Shown piece after piece: positions 1-8,296 of a DNA stretch of 48,250 nt. Within the stretch, counting starts at the first letter, position 1. Every line of letters begins with the position of its first letter. The stretch lies in contig JBKPDV010000141.1 in the NCBI GenBank assembly GCA_046728075.1, forward strand, positions 1 through 48,250, in the 5' to 3' direction. Position numbers and translations under genes: made by a program. The notes below the pieces were generated by a model. That model was not told where the DNA came from, did not search any database, and saw only the letters and a list, made by a program, of their open reading frames with translations. Origin of the DNA: JBKPDV01 sp046728075. GTDB taxonomy: Bacteria > Acidobacteriota > Thermoanaerobaculia > UBA5066 > Gp7-AA6.

Positions 1-395
1 TACTCGACCTCCACCGCCTCCACGCCGTCGGCCGCGGCGTAGCGATCCGTCGCGATGACCGCCGCGACCTCCTGGGCCTGGTACATCACCTTCTCGATGG
101 GCAGAACCATCTGGGTGTCCGACATCAGAGTCGGCATCCAGTGCAGGTTGTATTGCTTGAGAGTTTCGCCGGTGATGACGGCGAGCACGCCCGGGACCTG
201 GAGCGCTTTGGACGAGTCGATCTTGACGATCTTCGCGTGAGCGAACGGACTGCGCACGATGTCCATGTGGAGCATGCCGGGCAGCTGGATGTCGTCCACG
301 TAGTTGCCCTTGCCGCGAAGGAAGCGCGGGTCCTCCTTGCGCTTGATCGAGTGGCCCATGCCCCCGACTTCGGGTGAGGTGCGAGGTGTTGCCAT
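1..395 (-). CDS. coxL: Molybdenum hydroxylase large subunit (CoxL-like), N-terminal part only
   Basis: This is the first 131 residues of the catalytic, molybdopterin-binding subunit of a xanthine dehydrogenase/CO dehydrogenase-type enzyme; the rest lies beyond the left edge. Visible is the family N-terminus: GMGHSIKRKEDPRFLRGKGNYVDD (residues 11 onward, shown by the KRKEDPRFLRG block), then LPGMLHMDIVRSPFAHAKI. The ATG is preceded by AAGGAG at suitable spacing. It follows CoxM and CoxS in the usual M-S-L order. The active-site loop that separates form I CO dehydrogenase from other hydroxylases is outside the window, so the substrate (CO, an aldehyde or a heterocycle) cannot be decided here. 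Confidence 0.9.
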   Translation of the reverse strand, partial: MATPRTSPEVGGMGHSIKRKEDPRFLRGKGNYVDDIQLPGMLHMDIVRSPFAHAKIVKIDSSKALQVPGVLAVITGETLKQYNLHWMPTLMSDTQMVLPIEKVMYQAQEVAAVIATDRYAAADGVEAVEVE

Positions 396-411
396 GGCTC
401 CTGGCTCCTTC

Positions 412-909
412 CTAGCGCGCCCGCGCTTCTTGCTGGCGCGTCCGCGCTGCAGCGGCGGCGTGCTGGACGGCCTTGATGATGTTGTTGTACCCCGTGCAAC
501 GGCAGAGGTTGCCCGAGATGGCCCGGCGGATATCGGCTTCCGTGGGGTCCGCATTCGACTTCAGGAGCGCGCAGCTCGTCATCATCATGCCGGGAGTGCA
601 GTAGCCGCACTGCAGGCCGTGCTCCTGGTAAAAACCTTCCTGGATCGGATCGAGCTTTCCGTCTTTCTCGAGGCCCTCGACGGTCGTGACGTCGCGGCCG
701 TCGGCTTGGACCGCGAGCACCGTGCAGGACTTGACCGGCACTCCGTCGAGCAGCACCGTGCAGGCGCCGCAGTGCGTGGTGTCGCAGCCGATGTGCGTGC
801 CCGTGAGGCGCAGCCGCTCGCGCAGAAAGTGAACGAGCAGGAGGCGCGACTCGACCTCGCCCGACTGGGCTGCCCCGTTGACCGTGAGCTGGATGCTGTG
901 CTTGCCCAT
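412..909 (-). CDS. coxS: Molybdenum hydroxylase small [2Fe-2S] subunit (CoxS)
   Basis: The iron-sulfur subunit passes electrons from the molybdenum site to the flavin subunit. The 165-residue length fits the family. Cys42, Cys47, Cys50 and Cys62 (GCDTTHCGAC...SC) form the plant-ferredoxin-type cluster. Cys101, Cys104, Cys136 and Cys138 (CGYC...CRC) form the second, helical-domain cluster. All eight ligands are present. The ATG follows the CoxM stop by two bases, so the two are almost certainly translated from one message. The alanine/arginine-rich last 15 residues are a poorly conserved tail. Confidence 0.96.
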   Translation of the reverse strand: MGKHSIQLTVNGAAQSGEVESRLLLVHFLRERLRLTGTHIGCDTTHCGACTVLLDGVPVKSCTVLAVQADGRDVTTVEGLEKDGKLDPIQEGFYQEHGLQCGYCTPGMMMTSCALLKSNADPTEADIRRAISGNLCRCTGYNNIIKAVQHAAAAARTRQQEARAR

Positions 910-911
910 GG

Positions 912-1784
912 TTACGCTCCTTGCGCCCGGGCGACCGCCTTCGTGAGCGCGCGCCCCGTCAGGACCCTGGCCATGTCCTTCTTGTATTCGACCGCGCCGC
1001 GCCGGTCCGCGGAGGGCGACGTCGCCTGCACCGCGAGCCGGGCCGCCTCCGCAATGGTTGCGGCGTCTGCCTTCTTGCCCTTCAGGAATTGCTCCGCGGC
1101 CGTCGCCTGGATCGGAATCGGGCCGGCGTTGGTCAGGCCGATTCCGGCCTTCTCGATCTCTCCCCCCTTGCCGAGCGTGACCTGCGCGGCCGTTGCCGCG
1201 GTCGCGAAATCTCCGACCTTGCGCTCGAGCTTGACGTAGGCGCCTCCGCTCGCGCCTTTCGGGACAGGGATGCGGATTTCCGTCAGGATCTCGTCGGCCG
1301 CGAGCGCTGTCGCGAAGAGGCCGGTGAAGAACTTGTTGATCGGGATCGTGCGCGCTCCCTTGGGCCCGGTGGCCACGACCTCCGCGCCGTAGGCGAGCAT
1401 TGTCGCGGGATGGTCGTTGGCCGGATCGCCGTGGGCGAGGTTGCCGCCGACGGTTGCGAGATTGCGAACGAGCGGGTCGGCAATGACGGCGGCCGTATCG
1501 GCGAGCAGCGGGTATCGCTTCCGGACGAGATCGGAGCGCTCGAGCGCCGATTCGAGCGTCCGCCCCCCGATTTTCAGGAAGCCTCCATCCTCGCGAATGT
1601 ATTCGAGGTCGGGGATTTTCCCGATGTCCACGAGGTGACCGGCGGAGCCCAGGCGCAGCTTCAGGAGCGGCAGCAGGCTCTGCCCCCCCGAGAGCACTTT
1701 GGCTTCCTCGCCGTATCGGCCGAGCAGGGCGATTGCCTCGGCGAGCGTCTTGGGAGCGTGGTAGTCAAAGGATCCGGGAATCAT
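912..1784 (-). CDS. coxM: Molybdenum hydroxylase FAD-binding medium subunit (CoxM)
   Basis: The flavoprotein subunit (290 residues) belongs to the CO dehydrogenase/xanthine dehydrogenase medium-subunit family and hands electrons to the respiratory chain or another acceptor. The N-terminal FAD domain carries SGGQSLLP (residues 32-39) and ATVGGNLAHGDP near residue 110, the two FAD pyrophosphate loops of this family (AGGxS and TxGG). The C-terminal third is the CO_deh_flav_C domain. GAAAGGAGAGGACATG gives a clear ribosome site and fixes the start. It lies between coxG and coxS in a tightly packed operon. Confidence 0.95.
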   Translation of the reverse strand: MIPGSFDYHAPKTLAEAIALLGRYGEEAKVLSGGQSLLPLLKLRLGSAGHLVDIGKIPDLEYIREDGGFLKIGGRTLESALERSDLVRKRYPLLADTAAVIADPLVRNLATVGGNLAHGDPANDHPATMLAYGAEVVATGPKGARTIPINKFFTGLFATALAADEILTEIRIPVPKGASGGAYVKLERKVGDFATAATAAQVTLGKGGEIEKAGIGLTNAGPIPIQATAAEQFLKGKKADAATIAEAARLAVQATSPSADRRGAVEYKKDMARVLTGRALTKAVARAQGA

Positions 1785-1811
1785 GTCCTCTCCTTTCGAC
1801 CGGCCGGGAAG

Positions 1812-2438
1812 CTATCGAAACCAGCGCCAGTAAATCGCTAAAACGACGATGGCGGCAACGATCCAGAAGACGGGGCCCTTGACGGCGCGCCCGAGCATGC
1901 GACCGGCGGCGCCTGCGCCGAGCGAGACCGCATCGATCGGCGTCGCGGCTGCGGGAGCCGGTGCCCCGCCCTGTGGCCCGTTCGACGCCGCGAGGTCGGC
2001 CTGCATCGCCTCCGTGAACTTCTGGAGCATTTGATCGGAGACGTCCTGGATCATCCGGGCGCCCATCTGAGCGAGGATGCCGGTGATGTTGAGCTGCGAA
2101 ACGGCTGAAACCTCGGTCTTGCCGGGCGCGATCTCGGTCAGAACGCTCTGCATTTTCAAGTCCGCGCCGCCCTTGCCCTTCACGTCCTGACCCGAGGCTA
2201 CGATGTCGGCCGTGCCCGCCGCCGGATCGAGCGCCTCGAATCGGACTTTGCCCTTGTAGCTCGCCGTCACCGGCCCGACCTTGATCGCGATCGTGCCGGT
2301 GTAGTTCTTGTCATCCACCTTCTCCGTCAGCGCCGCGCCGGGCAGACACCGCGCCACGCGGTACGGATCGGTCAGAAACTCCCAGACCGCGCTCTTCGGA
2401 GCGTCGATCGTGAAGGTCTTCCGGATCTCGAGCGACAT
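1812..2438 (-). CDS. coxG: CoxG family SRPBCC protein with C-terminal membrane anchor
   Basis: CoxG proteins have a START/SRPBCC lipid-binding-like fold. In CO oxidisers they are linked to recruiting CO dehydrogenase to the cytoplasmic membrane. Here residues 1-150 match that fold (EIRKTFTIDAPKSAVWEFL at the start, GTIAIKVGPVTASYKG in the middle). An Ala/Pro-rich linker (about 155-175) follows, then one hydrophobic helix (FWIVAAIVVLAIYW) ending in RWFR. The helix-plus-basic tail fits an inner-membrane anchor. It sits 27 bp before coxM. Its presence supports a CO-dehydrogenase-like rather than a purely soluble xanthine dehydrogenase system, but does not prove CO as substrate. Confidence 0.9.
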   Translation of the reverse strand: MSLEIRKTFTIDAPKSAVWEFLTDPYRVARCLPGAALTEKVDDKNYTGTIAIKVGPVTASYKGKVRFEALDPAAGTADIVASGQDVKGKGGADLKMQSVLTEIAPGKTEVSAVSQLNITGILAQMGARMIQDVSDQMLQKFTEAMQADLAASNGPQGGAPAPAAATPIDAVSLGAGAAGRMLGRAVKGPVFWIVAAIVVLAIYWRWFR

Positions 2439-2447
2439 CGTTGTGCC

Positions 2448-3695
2448 TCACTCGGCTTGTTCGTTTTCCGATACGCCGCTCAGCAGCACCGGCGGATGCT
2501 TCCACCACCAGTCGGTTCCCTTGCCGGCCATCCGCTCACCCACGGCGAAGAGCTCCTTCATGTATTTCGTGTCGAAGAACTGCGTGTGGGGGTAATCGAA
2601 AGTCGGTGGTATGAAGGCCAGGTTGTACTCGAGGCGGTCTCTCTGGCTGATCGTGTAGATAATATAGAGATCCCCGATCCCCTGGAACTGAACGAGGCAG
2701 GTGATTGCGCGGAACGCGATCGGCAGCGTGCGGCGTTCCACTTGCGCCCATTCCGGGTCGAGCCGCGCGTTGCGGATGATGTATAGCTTGCGTCTTCGCG
2801 GCGCGATCTGGTGAAGTTGCGTGGCAGTGGGATAGATGAAGACCTGCGCCGCGGTCGCACCGTCCACGTGCATCTCCTGGTACGCTTTGCCGCCCGCCAG
2901 GACGTCGATCATCACCGGTGGGAACGTGCCCGGGATTGCCGAAGAGGCGATCAGGATCTTCCGGACGAGCTCCAGCGCGTGGGCGGAACGGGCCGCGGCG
3001 ATCTCGGTGATGTTCCAGATCACCGGACGCCGCGCGTCGAGGTTGGTCGTCGCGACGAGCAGGACCCGTCCTTTGTCCCGTTCATCGGCGATCGCGTCGA
3101 GCACCTTCCGCGTCACATGCTTCTCGACGAGTTTCCGGAGGGGCGCGTTGTCCGACATCGCATCCCCGTACAGCACCCAGAGCGGCGATCGCTTCAGGGC
3201 GATGTCGCGGAAGCTGATCCCGGTATAGATGGACCTGAGCGTGACGTCGTAGGCCGGTCCGAGAAACGCGAAGGGAGCGATGAGAGCCCCCGTACTCACA
3301 CCGGTGACGAGCTTGAATGTCGGTCGATCGCCGGTGGCGGACCAGCCGTTCAGGAGGCCCGCTCCGAAGGCACCGTTGTCGCCGCCGCCGGAGATCGCGA
3401 CAAATGCGGCGGTGGGGAGCGTCTCATTTTTTTCACCGTGGCTGCGGAGGTAAAGCGTCTCCCGCTCAATGGACGCCAGATAATCCTGCTCGAACTCCGC
3501 GACGTGCGTGGCGTCCGTCGGGAAGTACCGGATGTAGTTGGGAAAGCCGGGGACCACGGCCAACGTCTGAAGCTCGCTGGGCACAGCGGACCGTCGTGTG
3601 ATGCCCGACGGACGTAACACAAAAAACAGCCCGACGACCATGGCCACGAAGGCGCCTAAAGCAAACATGATCCAGCGTCCGCACCCGCGGGTCAT
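2448..3695 (-). CDS. Patatin-like phospholipase, membrane-anchored, inside the cox operon
   Basis: A 415-residue patatin-family acyl hydrolase. Residues 9-27 form one hydrophobic helix (signal anchor), so the enzyme probably faces the periplasm. The oxyanion loop is SGGGDNGAFGAG (102-113), the nucleophile is Ser134 in GVSTG, and the dyad Asp is Asp278 in VDGA, so the catalytic site is intact. AGGAGG four bases before the ATG fixes the start. It lies between coxE (28-bp gap) and coxG (9-bp gap), in line with the operon. Patatins are not standard members of cox clusters; a role in membrane-lipid turnover or in enzyme recruitment is inference. Confidence 0.9.
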   Translation of the reverse strand: MTRGCGRWIMFALGAFVAMVVGLFFVLRPSGITRRSAVPSELQTLAVVPGFPNYIRYFPTDATHVAEFEQDYLASIERETLYLRSHGEKNETLPTAAFVAISGGGDNGAFGAGLLNGWSATGDRPTFKLVTGVSTGALIAPFAFLGPAYDVTLRSIYTGISFRDIALKRSPLWVLYGDAMSDNAPLRKLVEKHVTRKVLDAIADERDKGRVLLVATTNLDARRPVIWNITEIAAARSAHALELVRKILIASSAIPGTFPPVMIDVLAGGKAYQEMHVDGATAAQVFIYPTATQLHQIAPRRRKLYIIRNARLDPEWAQVERRTLPIAFRAITCLVQFQGIGDLYIIYTISQRDRLEYNLAFIPPTFDYPHTQFFDTKYMKELFAVGERMAGKGTDWWWKHPPVLLSGVSENEQAE

Positions 3696-3723
3696 GGCGC
3701 CTCCTCAGGCACTTCGCTATGCC

Positions 3724-4848
3724 TCACGCCGCCAGCAGCGGCAGCAGGCGCTCGAGGGTCTCGAGGCTGTGCGCCGGCAGGAGGAGATCGATGAACGGCA
3801 GCGCGGCCGCCATGCCGCGTGCCGTCGGTTCGTAGCGGGCATCTGAGAGGAGCGGATTTAACCAGAGGACCTTTCGGGCCTTCGAGCGGATGGCGCGCAT
3901 CGCGCCGACCAGAACCTCCGTGTCGCCCCGGTCCAGGCCGTCGCTCAAGACGAGGACGACGGTCCTGCCATCCACGGTCATGTTCAGGTAAGCGTCCACG
4001 AAGGCCGACAGGCATTCCCCGATGCGTGTGCCGCCCGACCAATCCGGTACGCCGGCGGAGAGGCTCTCGAGCGTGTGTCCGATCCGGTCCGGCGAGAGCC
4101 AGGGCGTCAGGCGCGTCAGCGCCGTGTTGAAGGCGAAGATCTCTGTGCGGCGCGCAACCTTCTTGAGGGCGAGCAGGAAGCTGAGCAGAAACCGGGTGTG
4201 CGGATCCATCGAGCCGCTCGTGTCGCACAGGGCGACCAGACGGGGTTTCTCGACGGCGCGTCGGCGCCTCGCAAGCTTCAAGAACTCGCCGTCGGTCGCG
4301 ACGGCGGCGCGGAAGCTGCGCCGCGGGTCCATGGTTCCCCGCCCGCGCCCCGGCACGAGCCGCCTGCTCGGCCGCGTTGCGAGCCTCTCGGCGAGGCGCG
4401 CGAGGAGCCTTTCCATCGCCGCCAGGTCATCGGGCGCGCAGTCTTCGAAGGACTTGCGCCGCAGCAGCGCCTCGGGGCTCCAGGCCGGTGCGTCTCCCGA
4501 GGCGATTTCGCGCTCGTTCCGGCCCTGTGCTCCGGATCCGCCCAGAGCGCCGGCGCTCTTGCGGGGCGACTCGTGCGGAACCCGGCGGTCTCGAGCAGCC
4601 CGGGAGACTGCCGCTTCCCGCGGCAACGCGGACCAGAACCGCTCGAAGAGGACATCGAAGGCCTCGGTGTCCCGCCGCCGAATCTTGAGAGAAACCCGGA
4701 GCGTGCGCTTGAACTCCGCCCGATCGAAAATGTCGATCAGCGGGAGAGCGGCGAGCGCGTCCGCCTCGTCCGAAAGAACGACCGGCACGCCCCGCTCCCG
4801 GAGCGCGCCGCCGAACGCGGCGAGTTGCACCGGGAGGCTCGCCTGCAT
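3724..4848 (-). CDS. coxE: VWA domain protein, CoxE type
   Basis: A 374-residue von Willebrand factor A protein of the CoxE family, which works with a MoxR-type AAA+ ATPase in maturing the molybdenum-copper or molybdenum site. The C-terminal half holds the VWA fold with the MIDAS motif DTSGS (209-213), and a later GGTRIG and SDGLD that supply the remaining metal-site residues. The N-terminal half is the basic, poorly conserved CoxE region. The start is the ATG that overlaps the CoxD stop by one base (TGATG), indicating translational coupling. A longer same-frame reading upstream to 5829 is only an antiparallel-frame artefact over coxD. Confidence 0.92.
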   Translation of the reverse strand: MQASLPVQLAAFGGALRERGVPVVLSDEADALAALPLIDIFDRAEFKRTLRVSLKIRRRDTEAFDVLFERFWSALPREAAVSRAARDRRVPHESPRKSAGALGGSGAQGRNEREIASGDAPAWSPEALLRRKSFEDCAPDDLAAMERLLARLAERLATRPSRRLVPGRGRGTMDPRRSFRAAVATDGEFLKLARRRRAVEKPRLVALCDTSGSMDPHTRFLLSFLLALKKVARRTEIFAFNTALTRLTPWLSPDRIGHTLESLSAGVPDWSGGTRIGECLSAFVDAYLNMTVDGRTVVLVLSDGLDRGDTEVLVGAMRAIRSKARKVLWLNPLLSDARYEPTARGMAAALPFIDLLLPAHSLETLERLLPLLAA

Positions 4849-5726
4849 CAGCCCGCCGCCGCCTCGACGAGCGCGGCGAGCTCGCCGCCCGCAAACTCGC
4901 GCATGTCGTTTTTGTCCTTCAGAACACAGCCCAGGGTCTGGTGCACGATTTCGGGATCGAGCTCGTCCTGGTGGAGAGTGACCAGGGCCTGCGCCCAGTC
5001 GATCGTCTCGGCTACGCCGGGAGACTTCAGCAGGCGCTTGCCGCGCAACGCTTGCACGAAGCGCGCGATCTGCTCGGAGAGGCGGGCCCCGGCGTCGGGC
5101 ACGCGCGAGCGGATGATGCGGACTTCCTTCTCGAAGCTCGGGTGCTCGATGTAGAGGTAGAGGCAGCGGCGGCGCAGGGCGTCTCCGATCTCGCGGCTGC
5201 GGTTGGAGGTCAGAATGACGTAAGGGACGTGCTCGGCCCGGATCGTCCCGAGCTCCGGGATCGTGACCTGGAAGTCCGAGAGGATCTCGAGCAGAAACGC
5301 CTCGAACCCGTCGTCGGCGCGGTCCACTTCGTCCACGAGCAGCACGGGCGGCCCCTGAACTCGCGTGATGGCTTTTAAGAGCGGCCGTTCGAGGAGGTAC
5401 TCCCGCGAGAAGATGACGTGCTGGAGGCCGGACGGCTCCGCGTGCTCCCCGGCCATCCGGACGCGAAGCATCTGACGCGGGTAGTCCCACTCGTAGAGAG
5501 CTGTCGAGACGTCGAGGCCCTCGTAGCACTGCAAGCGGATGAGCTCCGTGCCCAGCACGCGCGCGAGCACCTTGGCAATCTCGGTCTTGCCGACCCCGGC
5601 ATCGCCTTCGACGAGCAGCGGCTTCTTCATTTCCGTCGAGAGGAAGACGGCCGTCGCGATCTCCGGCTCGGCGATATAGCCGTGCCGTTCCATCTCCTCC
5701 TGCATGGCGAGGATCTCGGCCTTCAT
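4848..5726 (-). CDS. coxD: MoxR-family AAA+ ATPase, CoxD type
   Basis: A 292-residue MoxR ATPase. In the CO dehydrogenase system CoxD is a chaperone needed to mature the bimetallic active site. Walker A is EGDAGVGKT (40-48), Walker B is VLLVDEVDRA, sensor 1 is LTSNRSRE, and an arginine-finger-like RRRCLYLYIEHP follows. It overlaps the XdhC-YHS stop by four bases (ATGA) and the CoxE start by one base, so three successive genes are translationally coupled. The CoxD/CoxE pair is the classic MoxR-VWA module, here inside a molybdenum hydroxylase operon. Confidence 0.93.
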   Translation of the reverse strand: MKAEILAMQEEMERHGYIAEPEIATAVFLSTEMKKPLLVEGDAGVGKTEIAKVLARVLGTELIRLQCYEGLDVSTALYEWDYPRQMLRVRMAGEHAEPSGLQHVIFSREYLLERPLLKAITRVQGPPVLLVDEVDRADDGFEAFLLEILSDFQVTIPELGTIRAEHVPYVILTSNRSREIGDALRRRCLYLYIEHPSFEKEVRIIRSRVPDAGARLSEQIARFVQALRGKRLLKSPGVAETIDWAQALVTLHQDELDPEIVHQTLGCVLKDKNDMREFAGGELAALVEAAAG

Positions 5727-6712
5727 GCCCGGCTTCCCGCGCCGGCGGGCGCGCCATACCGCTCGGGCGCGGCGAGGAACTTCTCCCGGCAGCCGCCGCA
5801 GCAGAAGACGTAAGCTCGGCCGCCGACATCCGCGCGGTGCCGCGCGGTCGCGATTTCGACGCTCATCCCGCAGACGGGATCGAGACCTTTCGCGGCGGCC
5901 GCCCCAGGAACCGTGCGCGACGGCAGCATCGCGGCCGAGCGCGCCGCAGCGGAGCGCTTTGCCACGATCCCCGCGAGGATGCTGACGGCGATCTCCTCCG
6001 CCGTCGTCGCGCCGATATCAAGCCCCGCCGGGCACTCCAGCCGCTCCAGCGCGGCGCCCGAGGCGCCGCGCGACAGGAGGATCTCCCGCATCTCCGCAAA
6101 GCGTGTCTTCGAGGAGACAAGACCCACGAACTCGGCCTCGAGCCCGAGCGCGGCCACGATCGCTTCCTCGTCCCCCTCCCCCATCGTCGCGACGACCCCC
6201 GCGCCCCGGGGCGCCGGCTCGAGCTTCGCGAGGTCCGTCGTCAGGGATTCCGCGTCGGGAAACGCGGTCCGATCGGCTTCGGGCCCCGCCGCGTGGACGG
6301 AGAAACCCATCGCTTTGCCGAGCCGCGCGAGAGCGCGCGCGACAGGGGAGTGGCCGAAGACGAGCAGCCGCCGCGCCGGGAGAACCGGCTCCACGTAAAT
6401 GTCCACGCTTCCTCCGCTGTGGCAGGTCATCGGCAACGCCGTGACGCCGGGTCTCTTGTCCGCGCCCGGGTCCGGTGAGAGAGCAACGAGGCGAGGACGG
6501 CCGTCGGCGAGCGCGCGGGCGGCCTCGCGAGCGACCATCGGCTGAGTGCAGCTGCCGCCGAGCCAGCCGTGGAACTCTCCCGAGGCCGTGATGACGGCGG
6601 CGTCCCCGACCTGAGCCGAGCTGGCCGGCTCCCGTCGCACGACCGTGGCAAGGACGAAGGGTTCTTCCCGGCGGGAGAGCTCTGCCGCGAGCGTCAGGAT
6701 GTCGCGACGCAC
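5723..6712 (-). CDS. XdhC/CoxI family protein with C-terminal YHS domain
   Basis: XdhC proteins bind the molybdenum cofactor, promote its sulfuration and insert it into apo-hydroxylase. Residues 1-80 are the XdhC N-domain (VGDAAVITASGEFHGWLGGSC), with the Rossmann-like C-domain after residue 115 (LLVFGHSPVARALARLG) and LDIGATTAEEIAVSILA near 245. Residues 278-319 form a YHS domain: DPVCGM, then FCCGGC, REKF and ERY. YHS is a small metal-binding fold seen on copper ATPases. A YHS tail suggests metal (perhaps copper) handling during cofactor assembly; that is inference. The start is a GTG with GGGAG five bases upstream; it overlaps the mocA stop by 19 bases. Confidence 0.9.
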   Translation of the reverse strand: MRRDILTLAAELSRREEPFVLATVVRREPASSAQVGDAAVITASGEFHGWLGGSCTQPMVAREAARALADGRPRLVALSPDPGADKRPGVTALPMTCHSGGSVDIYVEPVLPARRLLVFGHSPVARALARLGKAMGFSVHAAGPEADRTAFPDAESLTTDLAKLEPAPRGAGVVATMGEGDEEAIVAALGLEAEFVGLVSSKTRFAEMREILLSRGASGAALERLECPAGLDIGATTAEEIAVSILAGIVAKRSAAARSAAMLPSRTVPGAAAAKGLDPVCGMSVEIATARHRADVGGRAYVFCCGGCREKFLAAPERYGAPAGAGSRA

Positions 6713-7299
6713 ATTCGCTCCCAGTCTTCCTCTCGGTCCACGTCGGCGAGCCTGGCGGCAGGCCAGGACACCCGCACCGCCTCGTCCGCGTGCCGCTTGA
6801 TCACACGCTTTCCGCAGCCGTCGCCCTCCGACCCGCCGAGCTCCGGAAACAGCGGTCGGGCATAGAGCGTCGGAGGAGCGTGAACGCCCTCGTAGTCGGA
6901 GGCGACGAGCGGCGCGTGCGTCTGGCGGTACGACTGGACGAGGAGCGCGATCATGTCGCCCGTCACGAATGGCATGTCGGCGAGGAGCACGACTACGGCC
7001 GCGACGTCTTTTGGGACGGCCCCGACACCGGCCCGAAGCGACGTGTTCATCCCCCGCGCGTGGTCTGCATTTACGATCGTTCGCACCGGGAGGCCCGAGA
7101 GCTCCTGCCCGATCCGATCGGCATCGTGCCCGAGCACCACGACGACGGGATCGAGGCCTCCCTCCAGGGCGGCTTTCGCCGCGCGACGGGCGAGCGAGTC
7201 TCCGTTGAGATGGAGCAGGAGCTTGTTGCGGCCGAATCGCGTCGAGGCTCCTGCGGCGAGGACGACGCCGCCGACGGACAGCTCTGCGTCAACCGGCAT
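6694..7299 (-). CDS. mocA: MocA-like molybdenum cofactor cytidylyltransferase
   Basis: A 201-residue nucleotidyltransferase of the MobA/MocA family. It would transfer CMP to molybdopterin, making the dinucleotide cofactor used by CO dehydrogenase-type enzymes. The N-terminal signature is VVLAAGASTRFGRNK (LAAGxSxRxGxxK), followed by VVVLGHDADRI and the metal-binding LLADMPFV. The start is set by AAGGAAGGGG shortly before the ATG; longer same-frame starts run into xdhC. It overlaps the end of the upstream xdhC (7289-7299) and the start of the XdhC-YHS gene. Distinguishing CMP from GMP transfer rests on context. Confidence 0.88.
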   Translation of the reverse strand: MPVDAELSVGGVVLAAGASTRFGRNKLLLHLNGDSLARRAAKAALEGGLDPVVVVLGHDADRIGQELSGLPVRTIVNADHARGMNTSLRAGVGAVPKDVAAVVVLLADMPFVTGDMIALLVQSYRQTHAPLVASDYEGVHAPPTLYARPLFPELGGSEGDGCGKRVIKRHADEAVRVSWPAARLADVDREEDWERMCVATS

Positions 7300-8296
7300 G
7301 GATCGCCCCTTCCTTTTCGCGTAGAGACCAGGGCTGCCGGGAGGAATGGACCGCCAGCAGCTCGGCCACGATGGAGAGCGCCACCTGCTCCGGCCCCTCA
7401 GCTCCGAGGTCGAGGCCGACCGGCGAGAAGACCCGCCCGCCCGCGGCGGCTCCGATCTCGGAAAGGATTTTCGCGCCGCGCGCCCGCGGGCCCAGCAGGC
7501 CAACGTACGGGACGCCGCCCGAGAGGAGCTGCCGCATCCATTCGCGGTCATGCGCGAAGGAGTGCGTCTTGACGACGGCAAACGCCCGCGGCCCCGCGGG
7601 CAGCCCGGCGAGGGTCTCCTCGGGCCGCCTCGCGGCGAGTCCGAAGGCCGCGGGGAAACGCTCCCGCGAAAGACTCGCCGGCCGGTGATCCACCAGCGTG
7701 ACTCGAAAGCCCGCGTCCGCGGCGTAGGCGCACAGCGGGATCGCGTCGTCTCCCGCTCCGAACACGAGGAGATGCGGCGGCGGCTGGAGGCTCTCGACGA
7801 AGACCTCGGCCTTTTCCCGCCGGTCGGCCTTCCCCTCGCCCCCGGGCTCGAGCACGCTCACGCGCCCCGCCTCGTCGCCTCGTATTGTGGTCGAGATCGA
7901 GAACGGCCGGTCGCCCGAGAGCCGATCGAGGACCTCCCGCGCCGCTTCGAGCGCCTCGCCCGAGGATGCGCTCTGCACGAAGATCTCGACGGACCCGCTG
8001 CATCCCAGGCCTAGGCCGAACACCGAGCTGTCGTCGGCGCTTGTCTCGTAGCGCAAGAGCCGCGACGCGCCGGAGCGCAGGACCTCGAGGGCGACCTCGC
8101 GCACATCCCCTTCGAGACAGCCGCCACTGATGCTGCCGGAGGTGTGGCCGTCCTCTTCTACAAGGAACTTCGCGCCGGGCCGTCGGTAGGCGGACCCCTC
8201 GATTCGAACGACGGTCGCGATGGCGGCTCTCCGGCCCGCGTCGGCCAGGCGGACCACGCGAGAAAGAACGTCCGCGGTCTCTTTCCAGTGCTTCAC
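7289..8296 (-). CDS. XdhC/CoxF family molybdenum hydroxylase maturation factor
   Basis: A second XdhC-type protein (335 residues) without the YHS tail. The N-domain reads MKHWKETADVLSRVVRL, then ATVVRIEGSAYRRPGAKF and SGSISGGCLEGDV, all typical. The C-domain begins LLVFGAGDDAIPLCAYA and ends GLDLGAEGPEQVALSIVAELL. The start is a GTG whose GTGA overlaps the stop of the preceding membrane-protein gene; GGGAG lies about eight bases upstream. An ATG start at 8599 in this frame would bury the whole upstream gene and is rejected. Two XdhC-like genes per cox cluster (coxF/coxI) are normal; which is which cannot be told from sequence alone. Confidence 0.9.
   Translation of the reverse strand: MKHWKETADVLSRVVRLADAGRRAAIATVVRIEGSAYRRPGAKFLVEEDGHTSGSISGGCLEGDVREVALEVLRSGASRLLRYETSADDSSVFGLGLGCSGSVEIFVQSASSGEALEAAREVLDRLSGDRPFSISTTIRGDEAGRVSVLEPGGEGKADRREKAEVFVESLQPPPHLLVFGAGDDAIPLCAYAADAGFRVTLVDHRPASLSRERFPAAFGLAARRPEETLAGLPAGPRAFAVVKTHSFAHDREWMRQLLSGGVPYVGLLGPRARGAKILSEIGAAAGGRVFSPVGLDLGAEGPEQVALSIVAELLAVHSSRQPWSLREKEGAIHAG

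Noticed and set aside
1..395. Firm call of form I CO dehydrogenase
   Set aside because: The catalytic loop and copper-ligand motif are outside the window.
4849..5829. N-terminal extension of the VWA gene
   Set aside because: It reads through coxD in another frame and is Arg/Pro-rich without a fold; the TGATG start explains the gene.
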